This document shows positions 16,822-26,382 of a DNA stretch of 64,000 bases, one piece after another; position 1 is the stretch's first letter; each line of letters begins with the position of its first letter. Made by a program: the position numbers and the translations under genes. Under the pieces are notes generated by a model. It ran no database searches. It was not told where the DNA came from and saw nothing but the letters and a program-made list of their open reading frames with translations. The stretch lies in assembly GCF_020042285.1 (NCBI RefSeq), contig NZ_CP083388.1, positions 496,001 to 560,000 on the forward strand, read 5' to 3'. Source of the DNA: Ferruginibacter albus (GTDB taxonomy: Bacteria; Bacteroidota; Bacteroidia; Chitinophagales; Chitinophagaceae).

Positions 16822-17488
16822 GAATTAAACTTTTATCTCTTAGTAATTGGATTCGTATGCTGAGGGTGCTTATCCAAACGCCCAATAAGGTCCAGCCGAT
16901 AACAGCAGGCCAAAAAACAAGTCGCATGGTAGCATCGAGGTCGGCGCCGTTTAAGCCGGGGTTACCCTGTACACCTTTACCACCGGGGTGTAAAGATTCT
17001 ACCATTCTTGGTAAGATCATTATCAAAGGCACATAAATAAAATAAGCAAAGATGTTATACACGGCGCTTACTTTAGCACGCTTGTCAATATCCGTCATGG
17101 AGCTGCGCAATACCAGGTAAGCTAAATAAATAAGCAGTGCAATAGCTACGCACATCTGTTTGGGATCATTACTCCAGGGAGCGCCCCAGGTATAGTTTGC
17201 CCAGATCATGCCGGTGAATAGGCCTAAAAAACCAAGCAGGATGCCTGTTTGGGCAAATACTGAAGCATAAATATCATGTTTAAGATTAGAACTGTATAGG
17301 TACATCATGGAATAAACCAATGAAATACCCAGCAATATCATTTGTGCAAACCACATAGGCACATGAAAGAAAAGGTTGCGGATAGTCTGTCTTAAATTAC
17401 CAATATCCGGAACATGTATTAAAAAGCCGGCTGTGAATGTGTAGAGTAATAATACTGCAGCTAATATTTTCCACCAAGATTTGTTCAT
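16814..17488 (-). CDS. ccmC: Cytochrome c biogenesis protein CcmC/CcsA type
   Basis: An inner-membrane protein of 224 residues with six hydrophobic segments. CcmC presents haem to the chaperone CcmE during cytochrome c maturation. Visible features are the histidine in NLFFHVPMWFAQM (near residue 42), the tryptophan-rich loop GMIWANYTWGAPWSNDPKQ that stands for the WWD haem-handling motif, and a second histidine in ESLHPGGKG. It lies 46 bases after ccmB and overlaps ccmD. The ATPase gene ccmA is not in this window. Confidence 0.88.
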   Translation of the reverse strand: MNKSWWKILAAVLLLYTFTAGFLIHVPDIGNLRQTIRNLFFHVPMWFAQMILLGISLVYSMMYLYSSNLKHDIYASVFAQTGILLGFLGLFTGMIWANYTWGAPWSNDPKQMCVAIALLIYLAYLVLRSSMTDIDKRAKVSAVYNIFAYFIYVPLIMILPRMVESLHPGGKGVQGNPGLNGADLDATMRLVFWPAVIGWTLLGVWISTLSIRIQLLRDKSLIHA

Positions 17489-17534
17489 ACAATAATAGAA
17501 TGCAAAATTAGGAACTCATGCATTATTGCAGCAA

Positions 17535-18191
17535 TTAATCTTTCCATAAAAAAGGAAAAAGAATTATCGACAATGCAATTACCATAATGTTCAATGCTGC
17601 CAGTAATAATGTTATTTGTGTTACAGCCCCCGCTCTAAAAACCTCGCCAAATGCAGCTTTTGAAAGGCGTATTAATAATAACAGCTGCGGAATGATCAAG
17701 GGAAATCCTAAAATTGCCATTAATGCTGCATTTTGCTGTGCTTTGGCGGCTATTGCTGCCAGTAAAGTAAATACCAGGCTTAAGCTAAAGGCGCCCAGGC
17801 AAACAATGGCAATAAATTGCCCGGCATCAGCTAATGGATTTTTTAATAAGATGAAAAACAATAATAAGCTTAGTAAGCTCATCAACAGCATTAAAATAAT
17901 ATTGTAAATAAGCTTGGCTATAATGAATTCCTTTGCGCCGGTAATAGAGTAGAAGTATAACATCCTGCCACGGCTTTCCTGTAAAAAGCTTTTAGCTACA
18001 GCATTTACACAAACGAATAATTGTATTATCCAGAAAAGCCCGTTCCATACATTGGCTTCGGGTTTACTAACGGATAAGTATAGAACAAAAATGGTAGAAG
18101 CAACATATAATAGAATGCCATACAAGGTATGTTTTTGCCTTAGCTCAAGCAACAGGTCTTTTTTTAATAATGCAATCACTCTCTTTGTCAT
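17535..18191 (-). CDS. ccmB: Haem exporter protein CcmB
   Basis: This 218-residue polytopic membrane protein is the permease subunit of the CcmAB transporter used in cytochrome c maturation. It begins with the typical cytoplasmic start MTKRVIALLKKDLLLELRQK and then six hydrophobic segments; the loop SFLQESRGRMLYFYSITGAKEFIIAK between segments 2 and 3 is characteristic. It is the first gene of the ccmB-ccmC-ccmD run on the minus strand. Confidence 0.88.
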   Translation of the reverse strand: MTKRVIALLKKDLLLELRQKHTLYGILLYVASTIFVLYLSVSKPEANVWNGLFWIIQLFVCVNAVAKSFLQESRGRMLYFYSITGAKEFIIAKLIYNIILMLLMSLLSLLLFFILLKNPLADAGQFIAIVCLGAFSLSLVFTLLAAIAAKAQQNAALMAILGFPLIIPQLLLLIRLSKAAFGEVFRAGAVTQITLLLAALNIMVIALSIILFPFLWKD

Positions 18192-18264
18192 TCCTACTAT
18201 AAAAGGTATTTTAATTCAGGAATTAAATTTGGAATTAGCTATTTGTGATCTGGAGCTTATTGTA

Positions 18265-18834
18265 TCAGTCTTTCAAATTATAGCAGGTTCTGCACCTTGG
18301 TTCATATACATCTTTAGCACCTAATAAAACCTGTTCTTCATTAGCAGTTTTGCGATAGCTGATGTTGGCAATATTCCCGCACTTTACGCAAATAGCATGC
18401 ACTTTAGTAATGTAGTCGGCAACAGACAATAAGTTAGGAATTTGTCCAAAGGGTTTTCCCTGGAAATCCATGTCCAGTCCTGCTACTATAACCCGAACGC
18501 CTTTTAACGCCAGCTGTTCGCAAACTTCTACAATATTATCATCTAAAAATTGCGCTTCATCAACGCCCACCACTTCTACATCGTGTGCCAATAACAAAAT
18601 TTCTTTTGAATTCTTTACAGGGGTAGAGTGAATAGCATTGGTATCATGACTAACGATCTTCTCTTCATCATAACGTACATCAATAGCCGGTTTAAATATC
18701 TCTACTTTTAAGTTGGCGATCTTGGCACGTTTTAATCGGCGTATCAACTCTTCTGTTTTACCGCTGAACATACTTCCGCAGATCACTTCGATCCACCCGC
18801 GGCGCCCCGGCTTTAAATTTGGTTCAATAAACAT
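18265..18834 (-). CDS. tdk: Thymidine kinase
   Basis: It phosphorylates thymidine with ATP in the pyrimidine salvage pathway. The 189-residue protein has the P-loop [14 protein letters not shown] (near residue 20), the Mg-binding VGVDEAQF (near 90), the lid region, and the zinc-binding cysteines CVKCG and CRTC near the C-terminus. Length and order match the type II bacterial enzyme. It is divergent from the 248-residue hypothetical gene at 18943. Confidence 0.96.
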   Translation of the reverse strand: MFIEPNLKPGRRGWIEVICGSMFSGKTEELIRRLKRAKIANLKVEIFKPAIDVRYDEEKIVSHDTNAIHSTPVKNSKEILLLAHDVEVVGVDEAQFLDDNIVEVCEQLALKGVRVIVAGLDMDFQGKPFGQIPNLLSVADYITKVHAICVKCGNIANISYRKTANEEQVLLGAKDVYEPRCRTCYNLKD

Positions 18835-18942
18835 TTACAATATTTTAAATACAGTTTGTAACTTTAAGCGTTATTTACAAAGATTGCGGTTTTGAACCAC
18901 ACATCAAAACCAAATTTATCAGCAACAAATAATTAAGAGGGT

Positions 18943-19689
18943 ATGGAAAGAGTGGAAACACTTTTACAGAAATTACAACAACAATTTACCAATGGTGCCG
19001 ATGCGGCACAATTGTTATTGACTGTACAAATGTTGCAGCATGAATTATTGCATTTACAACAAGCAGCGGGTCAGGAAGGTTCGGTAACGGTTTCCATGCC
19101 TTTAAATATAGTTGAAACAACAGCACCTGTGGCAATTACACCTGCTGCAAAGCCTGCCGAAGAAGAAAAGATCATCCAGGTATTACAGGTAGATGAAGCA
19201 GAGATCGAAGCTGAACTGGAGGAAATTAAACGTAATGCTGCTGCTAAGCAAAAGATCGGTTCGCAGAGCCGTCCGCAATTATTGTTTGAAGGAAATGATG
19301 ACGATATTCCAACCCTGGCACAACATATTCCTGCTCCACAACCCGCTACTGCCATCGAAAAAAAAGAAGTTAACGAGCAAAATATCAGTACAGAATCATT
19401 GAACGATAAACTTAAGATCAATAAAATCGAGCTAAGCGAAAAGTTTAATGAGTCCGGTATCAAAGACCTCAAGAAAGCCATTGGAATAAATGATCGTTTT
19501 TTATTTATCAATGAACTGTTCAGGGGTGATGAGGCAATGTACGAGCGCAGTATTAAAACCATCAATAGCTTTTCTATTCTGGCTGAAGCCGAATATTGGA
19601 TTCGCCGGGAGTTAAAAACAAAATTGGGTTGGATAGAAAGCGATACAGTAAAACAGTTTGATCAGCTTATCAAAAGACGCTTTACATAA
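18943..19689 (+). CDS. Conserved Bacteroidota hypothetical protein next to tdk
   Basis: The 248-residue soluble protein has three parts: an N-terminal helix-rich segment (VETLLQKLQQQFTNGADAAQ), an acidic, glutamate- and alanine-rich low-complexity middle (residues about 65-150), and a compact C-terminal domain of about 80 residues (DLKKAIGINDRFLFINELFRGDEAMYERS, then EAEYWIRRELKTKLGW). The last domain is typical of a hypothetical family I know from Bacteroidota genomes; its function is unknown. It is divergent from tdk with a gap of 108 bases. Confidence 0.8.
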   Translation: MERVETLLQKLQQQFTNGADAAQLLLTVQMLQHELLHLQQAAGQEGSVTVSMPLNIVETTAPVAITPAAKPAEEEKIIQVLQVDEAEIEAELEEIKRNAAAKQKIGSQSRPQLLFEGNDDDIPTLAQHIPAPQPATAIEKKEVNEQNISTESLNDKLKINKIELSEKFNESGIKDLKKAIGINDRFLFINELFRGDEAMYERSIKTINSFSILAEAEYWIRRELKTKLGWIESDTVKQFDQLIKRRFT

Positions 19690-19833
19690 GCCCATTCCGT
19701 TGATTACCCCTATCAACGCAAATTGCTCCGCATTATTTGTGATTAAAATTCCCGAAAGTCTACAGGAAAATTTCAAATTCCCAATATCGATTTACATCTT
19801 TTTGAATATGTCATATATTACTTTTTCAATCAT

Positions 19834-19841
19834 TATCTTTG
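19834..19841 (+). promoter_or_regulatory. Candidate -7 element ahead of the sugar gene block
   Basis: TATCTTTG matches TAnnTTTG and lies 42 bases before the aminotransferase start at 19884, the first gene of the seven-gene sugar block. A TTG at 19802-19804 is 29 bases upstream, further than the usual spacing. Confidence 0.4.
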
Positions 19842-19883
19842 CGCCTGCCGGATAAAAAGCAGACATAATAAATTGTACGATAT

Positions 19884-21014
19884 ATGAGGCCATTGCAGAT
19901 GGTGGACACAAAAACGCAGTATCAAAAAATTAAGCAGGAAGTAGATGCTGCTGTAATTGGAGTTTTGGAAAGCTCGCAATTTATTGGTGGTAAAGTGGTA
20001 AATGACTTTGCAGATAATTTAGCGAAATACAATGAAGTTAAACATGTAATTCCATGTGCCAACGGAACAGATGCTTTGCAAATTTCCATGATGGCATTGG
20101 AGCTACAGCCCGGCGATGAGGTGATTACTCCCTCTTTTACTTACATTGCTACTGTAGAAGCAGCAGCCCTCTTAAAATTAAAGCCTGTTTTTGTTGAAGT
20201 AGATAAAGAAACTTTTTGCATTGATCCTGCAGCATTAGAAAAAGCCATCACTCCCAAAACAAAAGCCATCATTCCGGTCCATTTATATGGTCATGCCGCT
20301 AATATGGAGGCTATAATGGCTATCGCACAAAAACATAACTTATACGTAATTGAAGATAATGCACAGGCAATAGGTTGTGATTATACTTTTGCAAATGGCA
20401 GCAAAAAAAAGACCGGAAGTATTGGGCATATCGGCTGTACATCTTTCTATCCTTCAAAAAATTTAGGCGCTTATGGCGATGCCGGCGCAATATTTACTAA
20501 TGATGATGCGTTAGCTAACAGATTAAAAATGATAGCAATACATGGACAGGCAAAACGCTATTATCATGACATGGTGGGATGTAATTCAAGATTAGATGCT
20601 ATTCAGGCAGCTATTTTGGATATAAAACTAAAACACCTTGACGAATATATTGATGCAAGAAGAAAAGCGGCGGCATTTTATGACAAAGCTTTTTCCGGCA
20701 ATTCAGCCATCACCATACCTTACAGAGCAGCATACAGCAATCACGTTTTTCATCAATACACGTTGCTGGTAAATACTGTTAACAGAGATGAGTTGCATCA
20801 ATATCTTGCAGACAATGGTATTCCATCCATGATTTATTACCCTGTTCCTTGCCATAAACAAAAAATGTTCGAAACGTTTGGTGGAAGTGATTATCACTTA
20901 CCCGTTACCGATTGGTTAACTGAAAAAGTGATCTCACTGCCAATACATACCGAACTGGATGAAGAACAACAAACGTTTATTGTAAGTAAAGTATTAGAAT
21001 TTATAAATAAATAA
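19884..21014 (+). CDS. DegT/DnrJ/EryC1/StrS family sugar aminotransferase
   Basis: This PLP enzyme transfers an amino group to a keto-sugar nucleotide. The 376-residue protein shows IPCANGTDALQISMMAL and PSFTYIATVEA for cofactor and substrate binding, the aspartate in VIEDNAQAIG, and the PLP lysine in SFYPSKNLGAYGDAGA near residue 190. The overall pattern is closest to WbpE/WlbC-type enzymes that aminate 3-keto UDP-sugar acids, but the substrate is not certain. It opens a tightly spaced block; the ugd gene begins 8 bases after its stop. Confidence 0.9.
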   Translation: MRPLQMVDTKTQYQKIKQEVDAAVIGVLESSQFIGGKVVNDFADNLAKYNEVKHVIPCANGTDALQISMMALELQPGDEVITPSFTYIATVEAAALLKLKPVFVEVDKETFCIDPAALEKAITPKTKAIIPVHLYGHAANMEAIMAIAQKHNLYVIEDNAQAIGCDYTFANGSKKKTGSIGHIGCTSFYPSKNLGAYGDAGAIFTNDDALANRLKMIAIHGQAKRYYHDMVGCNSRLDAIQAAILDIKLKHLDEYIDARRKAAAFYDKAFSGNSAITIPYRAAYSNHVFHQYTLLVNTVNRDELHQYLADNGIPSMIYYPVPCHKQKMFETFGGSDYHLPVTDWLTEKVISLPIHTELDEEQQTFIVSKVLEFINK

Positions 21015-21021
21015 AATAAGT

Positions 21022-22332
21022 ATGAAAATTTCAGTAGTTGGAACAGGTTATGTTGGATTGGTAACAGGTACCTGCTTTGCAGAAACCGGTAACACTGTTA
21101 CTTGTGTGGACATTGATAAAAGCAAAGTAGATAAATTACAATCGGGTAAAATGACCATTTATGAACCCGGATTGGAAAAGTTGTTTTTAAGAAATCAAAA
21201 AGAAGGGAGATTACATTTTACTACTTCTTTGGAAGAAGGTATCAAAGATGCCAAAATTGTTTTCCTGGCATTGCCTACACCTCCCGGTGAAGATGGTAGT
21301 GCTGATCTGAAATATATTTTAGGAGTTGCTGATCATTTAGGGAAAATTTTAACCGACTATAAAGTAATTATAGATAAAAGTACAGTGCCTGTAGGTACTG
21401 CAGAAAAAGTACATGCCGCAATTGCAAAAAATATAAAAGTTGATTTTGATGTAGTGAGCAATCCTGAATTTTTACGCGAAGGAGTAGCCGTGGATGATTT
21501 TATGAAACCCGATAGAGTAGTGATCGGTACTGAATCTGAACGTGCTAAAAAAATATTGAACGATCTGTATGCGCCGTTTGTTCGCCAGGGTAATCCAATT
21601 ATTTTTATGGATGAAAGGTCTGCAGAGTTAACCAAATATGCAGCGAACTCTTTCCTGGCAACTAAGATCACGTTCATGAATGAGATCGCACAATTATGTG
21701 AACGCTTAGGTGCTGATGTTGATCTGGTACGTAAAGGAATTGGCAGTGATGAACGCATTGGTAAACGATTTTTATTTCCGGGTATTGGTTATGGCGGAAG
21801 CTGTTTCCCTAAAGATGTTCAGGCATTGGAAAAATCATCGCAGGAAGTTAATTACGATTTCCAGATATTAAAAGCGGTGATGGATGTGAACCACCGTCAG
21901 AAACTACATTTGTTGCCTAAGATAAAAGCATACTTCAACAACGATCTGAAAGGAAAGAAGATCGCATTGTGGGGGTTGGCTTTTAAACCGAATACAGATG
22001 ATATCCGTGAAGCACCGGCTTTATACATCATTGAAGAATTATTGAAAGCAGGCGCTACTGTTGCTACATTTGATCCTGAAGCAATGGAAAATGTAAAACA
22101 AATATTTGGCAATAAGATCAGCTTTGAAGAAACTCAATACGATGCATTGAAAGATGCGGATGCATTAGTGATTGCAACAGAATGGAGTGAATTCAGAACA
22201 CCGGAATTTGATAAAATAGTTTCTTTATTGAAGAACAAAGTTATTTTCGATGGTAGAAACTTGTTCGACCTTGCGCAAATGGAACAACTGGGCTTTCATT
22301 ATGAAAGCATTGGAAGAAAAGTAGTAAAATAA
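21022..22332 (+). CDS. ugd: UDP-glucose 6-dehydrogenase
   Basis: It oxidises UDP-glucose to UDP-glucuronate with two NAD. The 436-residue length fits. The N-terminal Rossmann motif is VVGTGYVGLVTGTCFAETG, the substrate region includes NPEFLREGVAVDDF, and the catalytic cysteine lies in GYGGSCFPKDVQAL near residue 259; the C-terminal NAD-like domain has LWGLAFKPNTDDIREAP. Its product is the substrate of the next gene, a UDP-glucuronate decarboxylase 24 bases downstream. Confidence 0.95.
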   Translation: MKISVVGTGYVGLVTGTCFAETGNTVTCVDIDKSKVDKLQSGKMTIYEPGLEKLFLRNQKEGRLHFTTSLEEGIKDAKIVFLALPTPPGEDGSADLKYILGVADHLGKILTDYKVIIDKSTVPVGTAEKVHAAIAKNIKVDFDVVSNPEFLREGVAVDDFMKPDRVVIGTESERAKKILNDLYAPFVRQGNPIIFMDERSAELTKYAANSFLATKITFMNEIAQLCERLGADVDLVRKGIGSDERIGKRFLFPGIGYGGSCFPKDVQALEKSSQEVNYDFQILKAVMDVNHRQKLHLLPKIKAYFNNDLKGKKIALWGLAFKPNTDDIREAPALYIIEELLKAGATVATFDPEAMENVKQIFGNKISFEETQYDALKDADALVIATEWSEFRTPEFDKIVSLLKNKVIFDGRNLFDLAQMEQLGFHYESIGRKVVK

Positions 22333-22355
22333 TTTATCAACTTTAATTTTATATA

Positions 22356-23339
22356 GTGGCAAATAAAAGAGTTTTAGTAACAGGTGCAGCTGGTTTTTTG
22401 GGTTCACATCTTTGTGACCGATTCATTAAAGAAGGGTATGATGTTGTAGGGATGGATAATTTAATAACCGGCGACCTGAGAAATATTGAACATCTTTTTA
22501 AATTAAAAGAGTTTGAATTTTACAATCACGACGTTTCCAAATTCATTCATGTTCCGGGGCATATAGATTATATAATGCATTTTGCATCTCCTGCAAGTCC
22601 TATCGATTATTTAAAAATTCCTATTCAAACATTAAAAGTTGGTTCATTGGGAACGCATAATTGTTTGGGATTGGCAAAAGCAAAAGGCGCACGAATATTA
22701 GTTGCGAGCACAAGTGAGATCTATGGCGATCCATTAGTGCATCCGCAAAAAGAAGAGTATTGGGGAAATGTAAATCCTGTTGGTCCGCGTGGTGTGTATG
22801 ACGAAGCAAAACGTTTCCAGGAAGCGATTACTATGGCATATCATACTTTTCACGGAGTAGAAACAAGGATCGTTCGTATATTCAATACATATGGACCACG
22901 TATGCGACTCAATGACGGAAGAGCACTGCCTGCGTTCATTGGTCAGGCTTTACGAGGTGAAGATCTAACGGTATTTGGAGACGGCAGCCAAACAAGAAGT
23001 TTTTGTTATGTAGATGATCTGGTAGAAGGTATTTACCGTTTGTTGCTAAGTGATTGTGTTGATCCTGTAAACGTTGGTAATCCTGACGAGATTTCGTTGA
23101 AAGATTTTGCGGAAGAAATTATCAAACTAACAGGCACTACTCAAAAGATTGTTTACAAGCCATTACCTAAAGATGATCCTAAACAACGTCAGCCGGAGAT
23201 CAGTAAGGCAAAGGCAATATTAGGTTGGGAACCCAAAGTAAAACGAGCAGAGGGATTAAAAATAACGTATGAGTATTTTAAATCGTTACCCAACGAAGAG
23301 TTGTATAAAATGCCGAAAGAGTTTGAAAGCAGAAAATAG
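22356..23339 (+). CDS. UDP-glucuronate decarboxylase (UDP-xylose synthase)
   Basis: This extended SDR enzyme converts UDP-glucuronate to UDP-xylose. It starts at a GTG (22356, [10 protein letters not shown]). Motifs are [45 protein letters not shown], the catalytic YDEAKRFQE and [10 protein letters not shown], which are the features that set UXS apart from other epimerases. The previous gene makes its substrate, so the pair would supply xylose to a polysaccharide. Length is 327 residues. Confidence 0.93.
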   Translation: MANKRVLVTGAAGFLGSHLCDRFIKEGYDVVGMDNLITGDLRNIEHLFKLKEFEFYNHDVSKFIHVPGHIDYIMHFASPASPIDYLKIPIQTLKVGSLGTHNCLGLAKAKGARILVASTSEIYGDPLVHPQKEEYWGNVNPVGPRGVYDEAKRFQEAITMAYHTFHGVETRIVRIFNTYGPRMRLNDGRALPAFIGQALRGEDLTVFGDGSQTRSFCYVDDLVEGIYRLLLSDCVDPVNVGNPDEISLKDFAEEIIKLTGTTQKIVYKPLPKDDPKQRQPEISKAKAILGWEPKVKRAEGLKITYEYFKSLPNEELYKMPKEFESRK

Positions 23340-23351
23340 AATAAAGGCTTA

Positions 23352-23412
23352 AAGCTGCAAGCTATAAGGGATAAGTTTTAATATTAAAACTTCTTCTTGT
23401 AGCTTGCAGCTT
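23352..23412. repeat. Nested palindrome between sugar genes
   Basis: An outer pair of exact 13-base arms, AAGCTGCAAGCTA (23352-23364) and its complement (23400-23412), encloses an inner perfect 20-base palindrome at 23373-23392 (AAGTTTTAATATTAAAACTT). It fills most of the 98-base gap between the UDP-xylose synthase gene and the next dehydrogenase and may be a REP-like element or attenuate the operon. Confidence 0.85.
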
Positions 23413-23437
23413 GTTTCTTATAGCTAAAGTAAATTAA

Positions 23438-24727
23438 ATGTATCAGGAGCTTTTAGATAAAAAAAAGAAATTAGCTGTAATTGGATTAGGTTACGTGGGG
23501 TTACCAATTGCATTAGAATTTGCCAAAAAGATTAAGGTTATTGGTTTTGATATTAATGCAAAGCGTATTGACATGATGAAGCAAGGCATTGACCCAAGCC
23601 AGGAGTTGAAAAAAGAAGCGTTTGATGGTTGTGATATTGAATTTACAAATGACCTGGAAGTTTTAAAGCAGGCATCTTTCTTTATTGCAGCAGTGCCTAC
23701 ACCAGTCGATAAAAATAATTTACCTGATCTTACTCCGGTTACTAAAGCCAGCGAAACTGTTGGTAAAGTAATTAAGCAAGGAGATTATGTAGTATTTGAA
23801 AGTACCGTATATCCTGGATGTACAGAAGAAGATTGTTTGCCGATCATTGAAAAATTATCAGGCTTAAAAAATATAAAAGATTTTAAAACAGGATATTCTC
23901 CTGAAAGAATAAATCCGGGCGATAAAGAGCATACCCTTGCAAAGATCATAAAAGTAGTAAGTGGTTGCGATGATGAATCATTGGACGTAATTGCAAAAGT
24001 ATATGAACTGGTTGTTACTGCCGGAGTACATAAAGCATCTTCTATTAAAGTAGCCGAAGCGGCCAAGATCATTGAAAATACACAACGTGATCTGAATATT
24101 GCATTGATGAATGAGTTATCTATCATCTTTGATAAAATGAATATAAACACTTATGAAGTATTGGAAGCTGCCGGTACTAAATGGAATTTCTTAAAATTTC
24201 AACCTGGTTTAGTTGGTGGACATTGTATTGGAGTTGATCCTTATTACCTTACTTACAAATCAAAAAAATTAGGGTACGACAGCCAGGTTATTTTAGCGGG
24301 TCGTTCTATTAATGATGGTATGGCGGCGCATGTGGCGAAGAAAGTATTGCAACACATCATTCAGAATGATGGCAATGTTAAAGAGGCTAAAGTGTTGGTG
24401 ATGGGTGCTACATTTAAAGAAAATGTAAGTGACATACGTAATTCAAAAGTGGCAGATGTGGTGAATGAATTAAAATCGTACTCATTGAATGTACATGTTA
24501 CAGATCCTCATGCGGATAGCGAAGAATTGCAGCATGAATATGGCTTTGAATTAACATCGTCTTTAGCGAACGATTACGACGCTGTGATCATAGCGGTGCC
24601 GCATAATGATTTTAAAAGTAAGGGTGAAGATTATTTCAATAGTATTACGAAACAAAAAGCAATCATTGCTGATCTTAAAGGAATATATCGTAATAAAATA
24701 AGTAATAGAGTTTATTGGAGTTTATAA
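23438..24727 (+). CDS. UDP-N-acetylhexosamine 6-dehydrogenase (TviB/WbpO/CapL type)
   Basis: This nucleotide-sugar dehydrogenase oxidises an N-acetylhexosamine UDP-sugar to its uronic acid. The 429-residue protein has the Rossmann motif KLAVIGLGYVGLPIALEFAKK, PTPVDKNNLPDLTPV, GYSPERINPGDKEH and the catalytic cysteine in VGGHCIGVDPYYLTYK near residue 264; these separate the TviB/WbpO type from Ugd at 21022. With the epimerase that follows it would make UDP-GalNAcA or a related acid. There is a nested palindrome just upstream. Confidence 0.9.
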   Translation: MYQELLDKKKKLAVIGLGYVGLPIALEFAKKIKVIGFDINAKRIDMMKQGIDPSQELKKEAFDGCDIEFTNDLEVLKQASFFIAAVPTPVDKNNLPDLTPVTKASETVGKVIKQGDYVVFESTVYPGCTEEDCLPIIEKLSGLKNIKDFKTGYSPERINPGDKEHTLAKIIKVVSGCDDESLDVIAKVYELVVTAGVHKASSIKVAEAAKIIENTQRDLNIALMNELSIIFDKMNINTYEVLEAAGTKWNFLKFQPGLVGGHCIGVDPYYLTYKSKKLGYDSQVILAGRSINDGMAAHVAKKVLQHIIQNDGNVKEAKVLVMGATFKENVSDIRNSKVADVVNELKSYSLNVHVTDPHADSEELQHEYGFELTSSLANDYDAVIIAVPHNDFKSKGEDYFNSITKQKAIIADLKGIYRNKISNRVYWSL

Positions 24728-24775
24728 AAATTATAAATCTAGCACTTTGCTGATTCGTAATTACAACTTTGCACA

Positions 24776-25765
24776 ATGGGTCAAACGTTTCATACAAAAG
24801 ATTTAGGTCAGCTTTCATTTTTAGTTACAGGAGGCGCAGGCTTTATTGGTGCTCATATCGCTGAATATTTATTAAGCAATGGTGCCAAAAAAGTTCGTGT
24901 GTTGGATAACATGGTGAATGGTTTTAAAACAAATCTTAACATACTTTCCGCATATCCTGCATTTGAATTTGTAGAAGGTGATATAAGAGATTTAGAAACC
25001 TGCCAAAAAGCTTGTCAAGGAATTGATGCAATAAGTCATCAGGCAGCCCTGGGTTCTGTTCCTCGCTCTATAAAAGAACCGTTTTATACAAATGATGTAA
25101 ATGTTGGAGGCTTTGTAAATATTTTAAAGGCAGCTGTTGATAATAATGTAAAGCAATTCGTATATGCATCATCATCATCGGTGTATGGAGATGAACCTTC
25201 TTTGCCAAAAGAAGAAACTAAGGTTGGAAATTGCTTATCACCTTATGCGGTAAGTAAAAAAGCAAACGAATTATATGCAGATGTTTTTGCAAAAGTGTAT
25301 GGACTTAAAATAATCGGTTTCCGCTACTTTAATATTTTTGGTCCACGACAGGATCCCGATGGACCTTATGCAGCCGTTATTCCATTATTTGTAAAAGGTA
25401 TTTTGAACAGAACACCTGTTTATATTAATGGAGATGGAGAACAAACAAGAGATTTTACTTTTGTTGAAAATGCTTTGCAGATAAATATCTTAGGGATGTT
25501 AACCGATAATGATGAAGCATTCAATAAAGTGTATAATGTAGCCATTGGAGAAAATTTTTCTATCAATTATTTGTATAATGCCTGCAAAGAATATTTAAAA
25601 AGCGATTTTGAAGCAACATTTAGAGAACCAAGAGCAGGAGATATCAGAAATTCTTTAGCAGATATTTCATTGGCTAAAAAATTGCTCGGCTATCAGCCAA
25701 CAAAAAAATTTGAAGAAGGGTTGGTAGAGACGATCGAATATTTTAAACAACTCTATACTAATTAA
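24776..25765 (+). CDS. NAD-dependent UDP-sugar 4-epimerase (TviC/WbpP type)
   Basis: An extended SDR enzyme of 329 residues: the cofactor motif GGAGFIGAHIAEYLL, GDIRDLETC, HQAALGSVPRS, the Ser triad region ASSSSVYGDEP, the catalytic SPYAVSKKANEL, and RYFNIFGPRQDPDGPYAAVIP, typical of UDP-GlcNAc/UDP-GalNAc (or uronic acid) epimerases paired with TviB-type dehydrogenases. It follows that dehydrogenase by 48 bases. The exact substrate cannot be told from sequence. Confidence 0.88.
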   Translation: MGQTFHTKDLGQLSFLVTGGAGFIGAHIAEYLLSNGAKKVRVLDNMVNGFKTNLNILSAYPAFEFVEGDIRDLETCQKACQGIDAISHQAALGSVPRSIKEPFYTNDVNVGGFVNILKAAVDNNVKQFVYASSSSVYGDEPSLPKEETKVGNCLSPYAVSKKANELYADVFAKVYGLKIIGFRYFNIFGPRQDPDGPYAAVIPLFVKGILNRTPVYINGDGEQTRDFTFVENALQINILGMLTDNDEAFNKVYNVAIGENFSINYLYNACKEYLKSDFEATFREPRAGDIRNSLADISLAKKLLGYQPTKKFEEGLVETIEYFKQLYTN

Positions 25766-25821
25766 TAATTCCTTCGAATTGAAAAATTATTCATTCTTAA
25801 TTATAAATTTTTAATTTAAAA

Positions 25822-26379
25822 ATGGGCTTTACAAAAACAGATATTCCCGGTTTGCTGATTTATGAACCAACTGTTCATGGCGATAACCGTGGTTATTTCT
25901 TTGAGAGTTATAACGAGAAAACATTTGCAGATGCAGGTGTAACCATGAAGTTTGTTCAGGATAACCAGGCAAGATCTACTTATGGAGTTATACGTGGTTT
26001 GCATTACCAGTTAAATCCACATGCACAAACAAAATTAATCAGGGTATTGAGCGGTGCTATCATAGATGCAGTGGTAGATATTCGCAAAGGCTCTCCCACA
26101 TACGGTAAGTCTTTTGCAATAGAATTATCTGCGGAAAATAAAAAGCAATTATTAGTACCAAGAGGATTTGCGCATGGATATTCTGTGATCAGTGAAACGG
26201 CTGAAGTATCCTATAAGTGCGATGGCTTGTATAGTAAACAAAGCGAAGGGGGGATCGTATATAATGATCCTGTATTACAAATAGATTGGAGAATCCCTGC
26301 CGATAAAGCTCTTGTTGCAGATAGAGATCTGCAGCATCCTTTATTAGCTGATTGTGTAAACAATTTTTCTTTTGAATAA
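25822..26379 (+). CDS. rfbC: dTDP-4-dehydrorhamnose 3,5-epimerase
   Basis: It epimerises dTDP-4-keto-6-deoxyglucose at C3 and C5 on the way to dTDP-L-rhamnose. The 185-residue cupin has GDNRGYFFESYN, DNQARSTYGVIRGLHYQ (active-site His in the GLHYQ motif), GAIIDAVVDIRKGSPTYGK and PRGFAHGYSVISETAEVSYKC. Length matches. The rfbD gene begins 3 bases after its stop. Confidence 0.96.
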   Translation: MGFTKTDIPGLLIYEPTVHGDNRGYFFESYNEKTFADAGVTMKFVQDNQARSTYGVIRGLHYQLNPHAQTKLIRVLSGAIIDAVVDIRKGSPTYGKSFAIELSAENKKQLLVPRGFAHGYSVISETAEVSYKCDGLYSKQSEGGIVYNDPVLQIDWRIPADKALVADRDLQHPLLADCVNNFSFE

Positions 26380-26382
26380 TTT

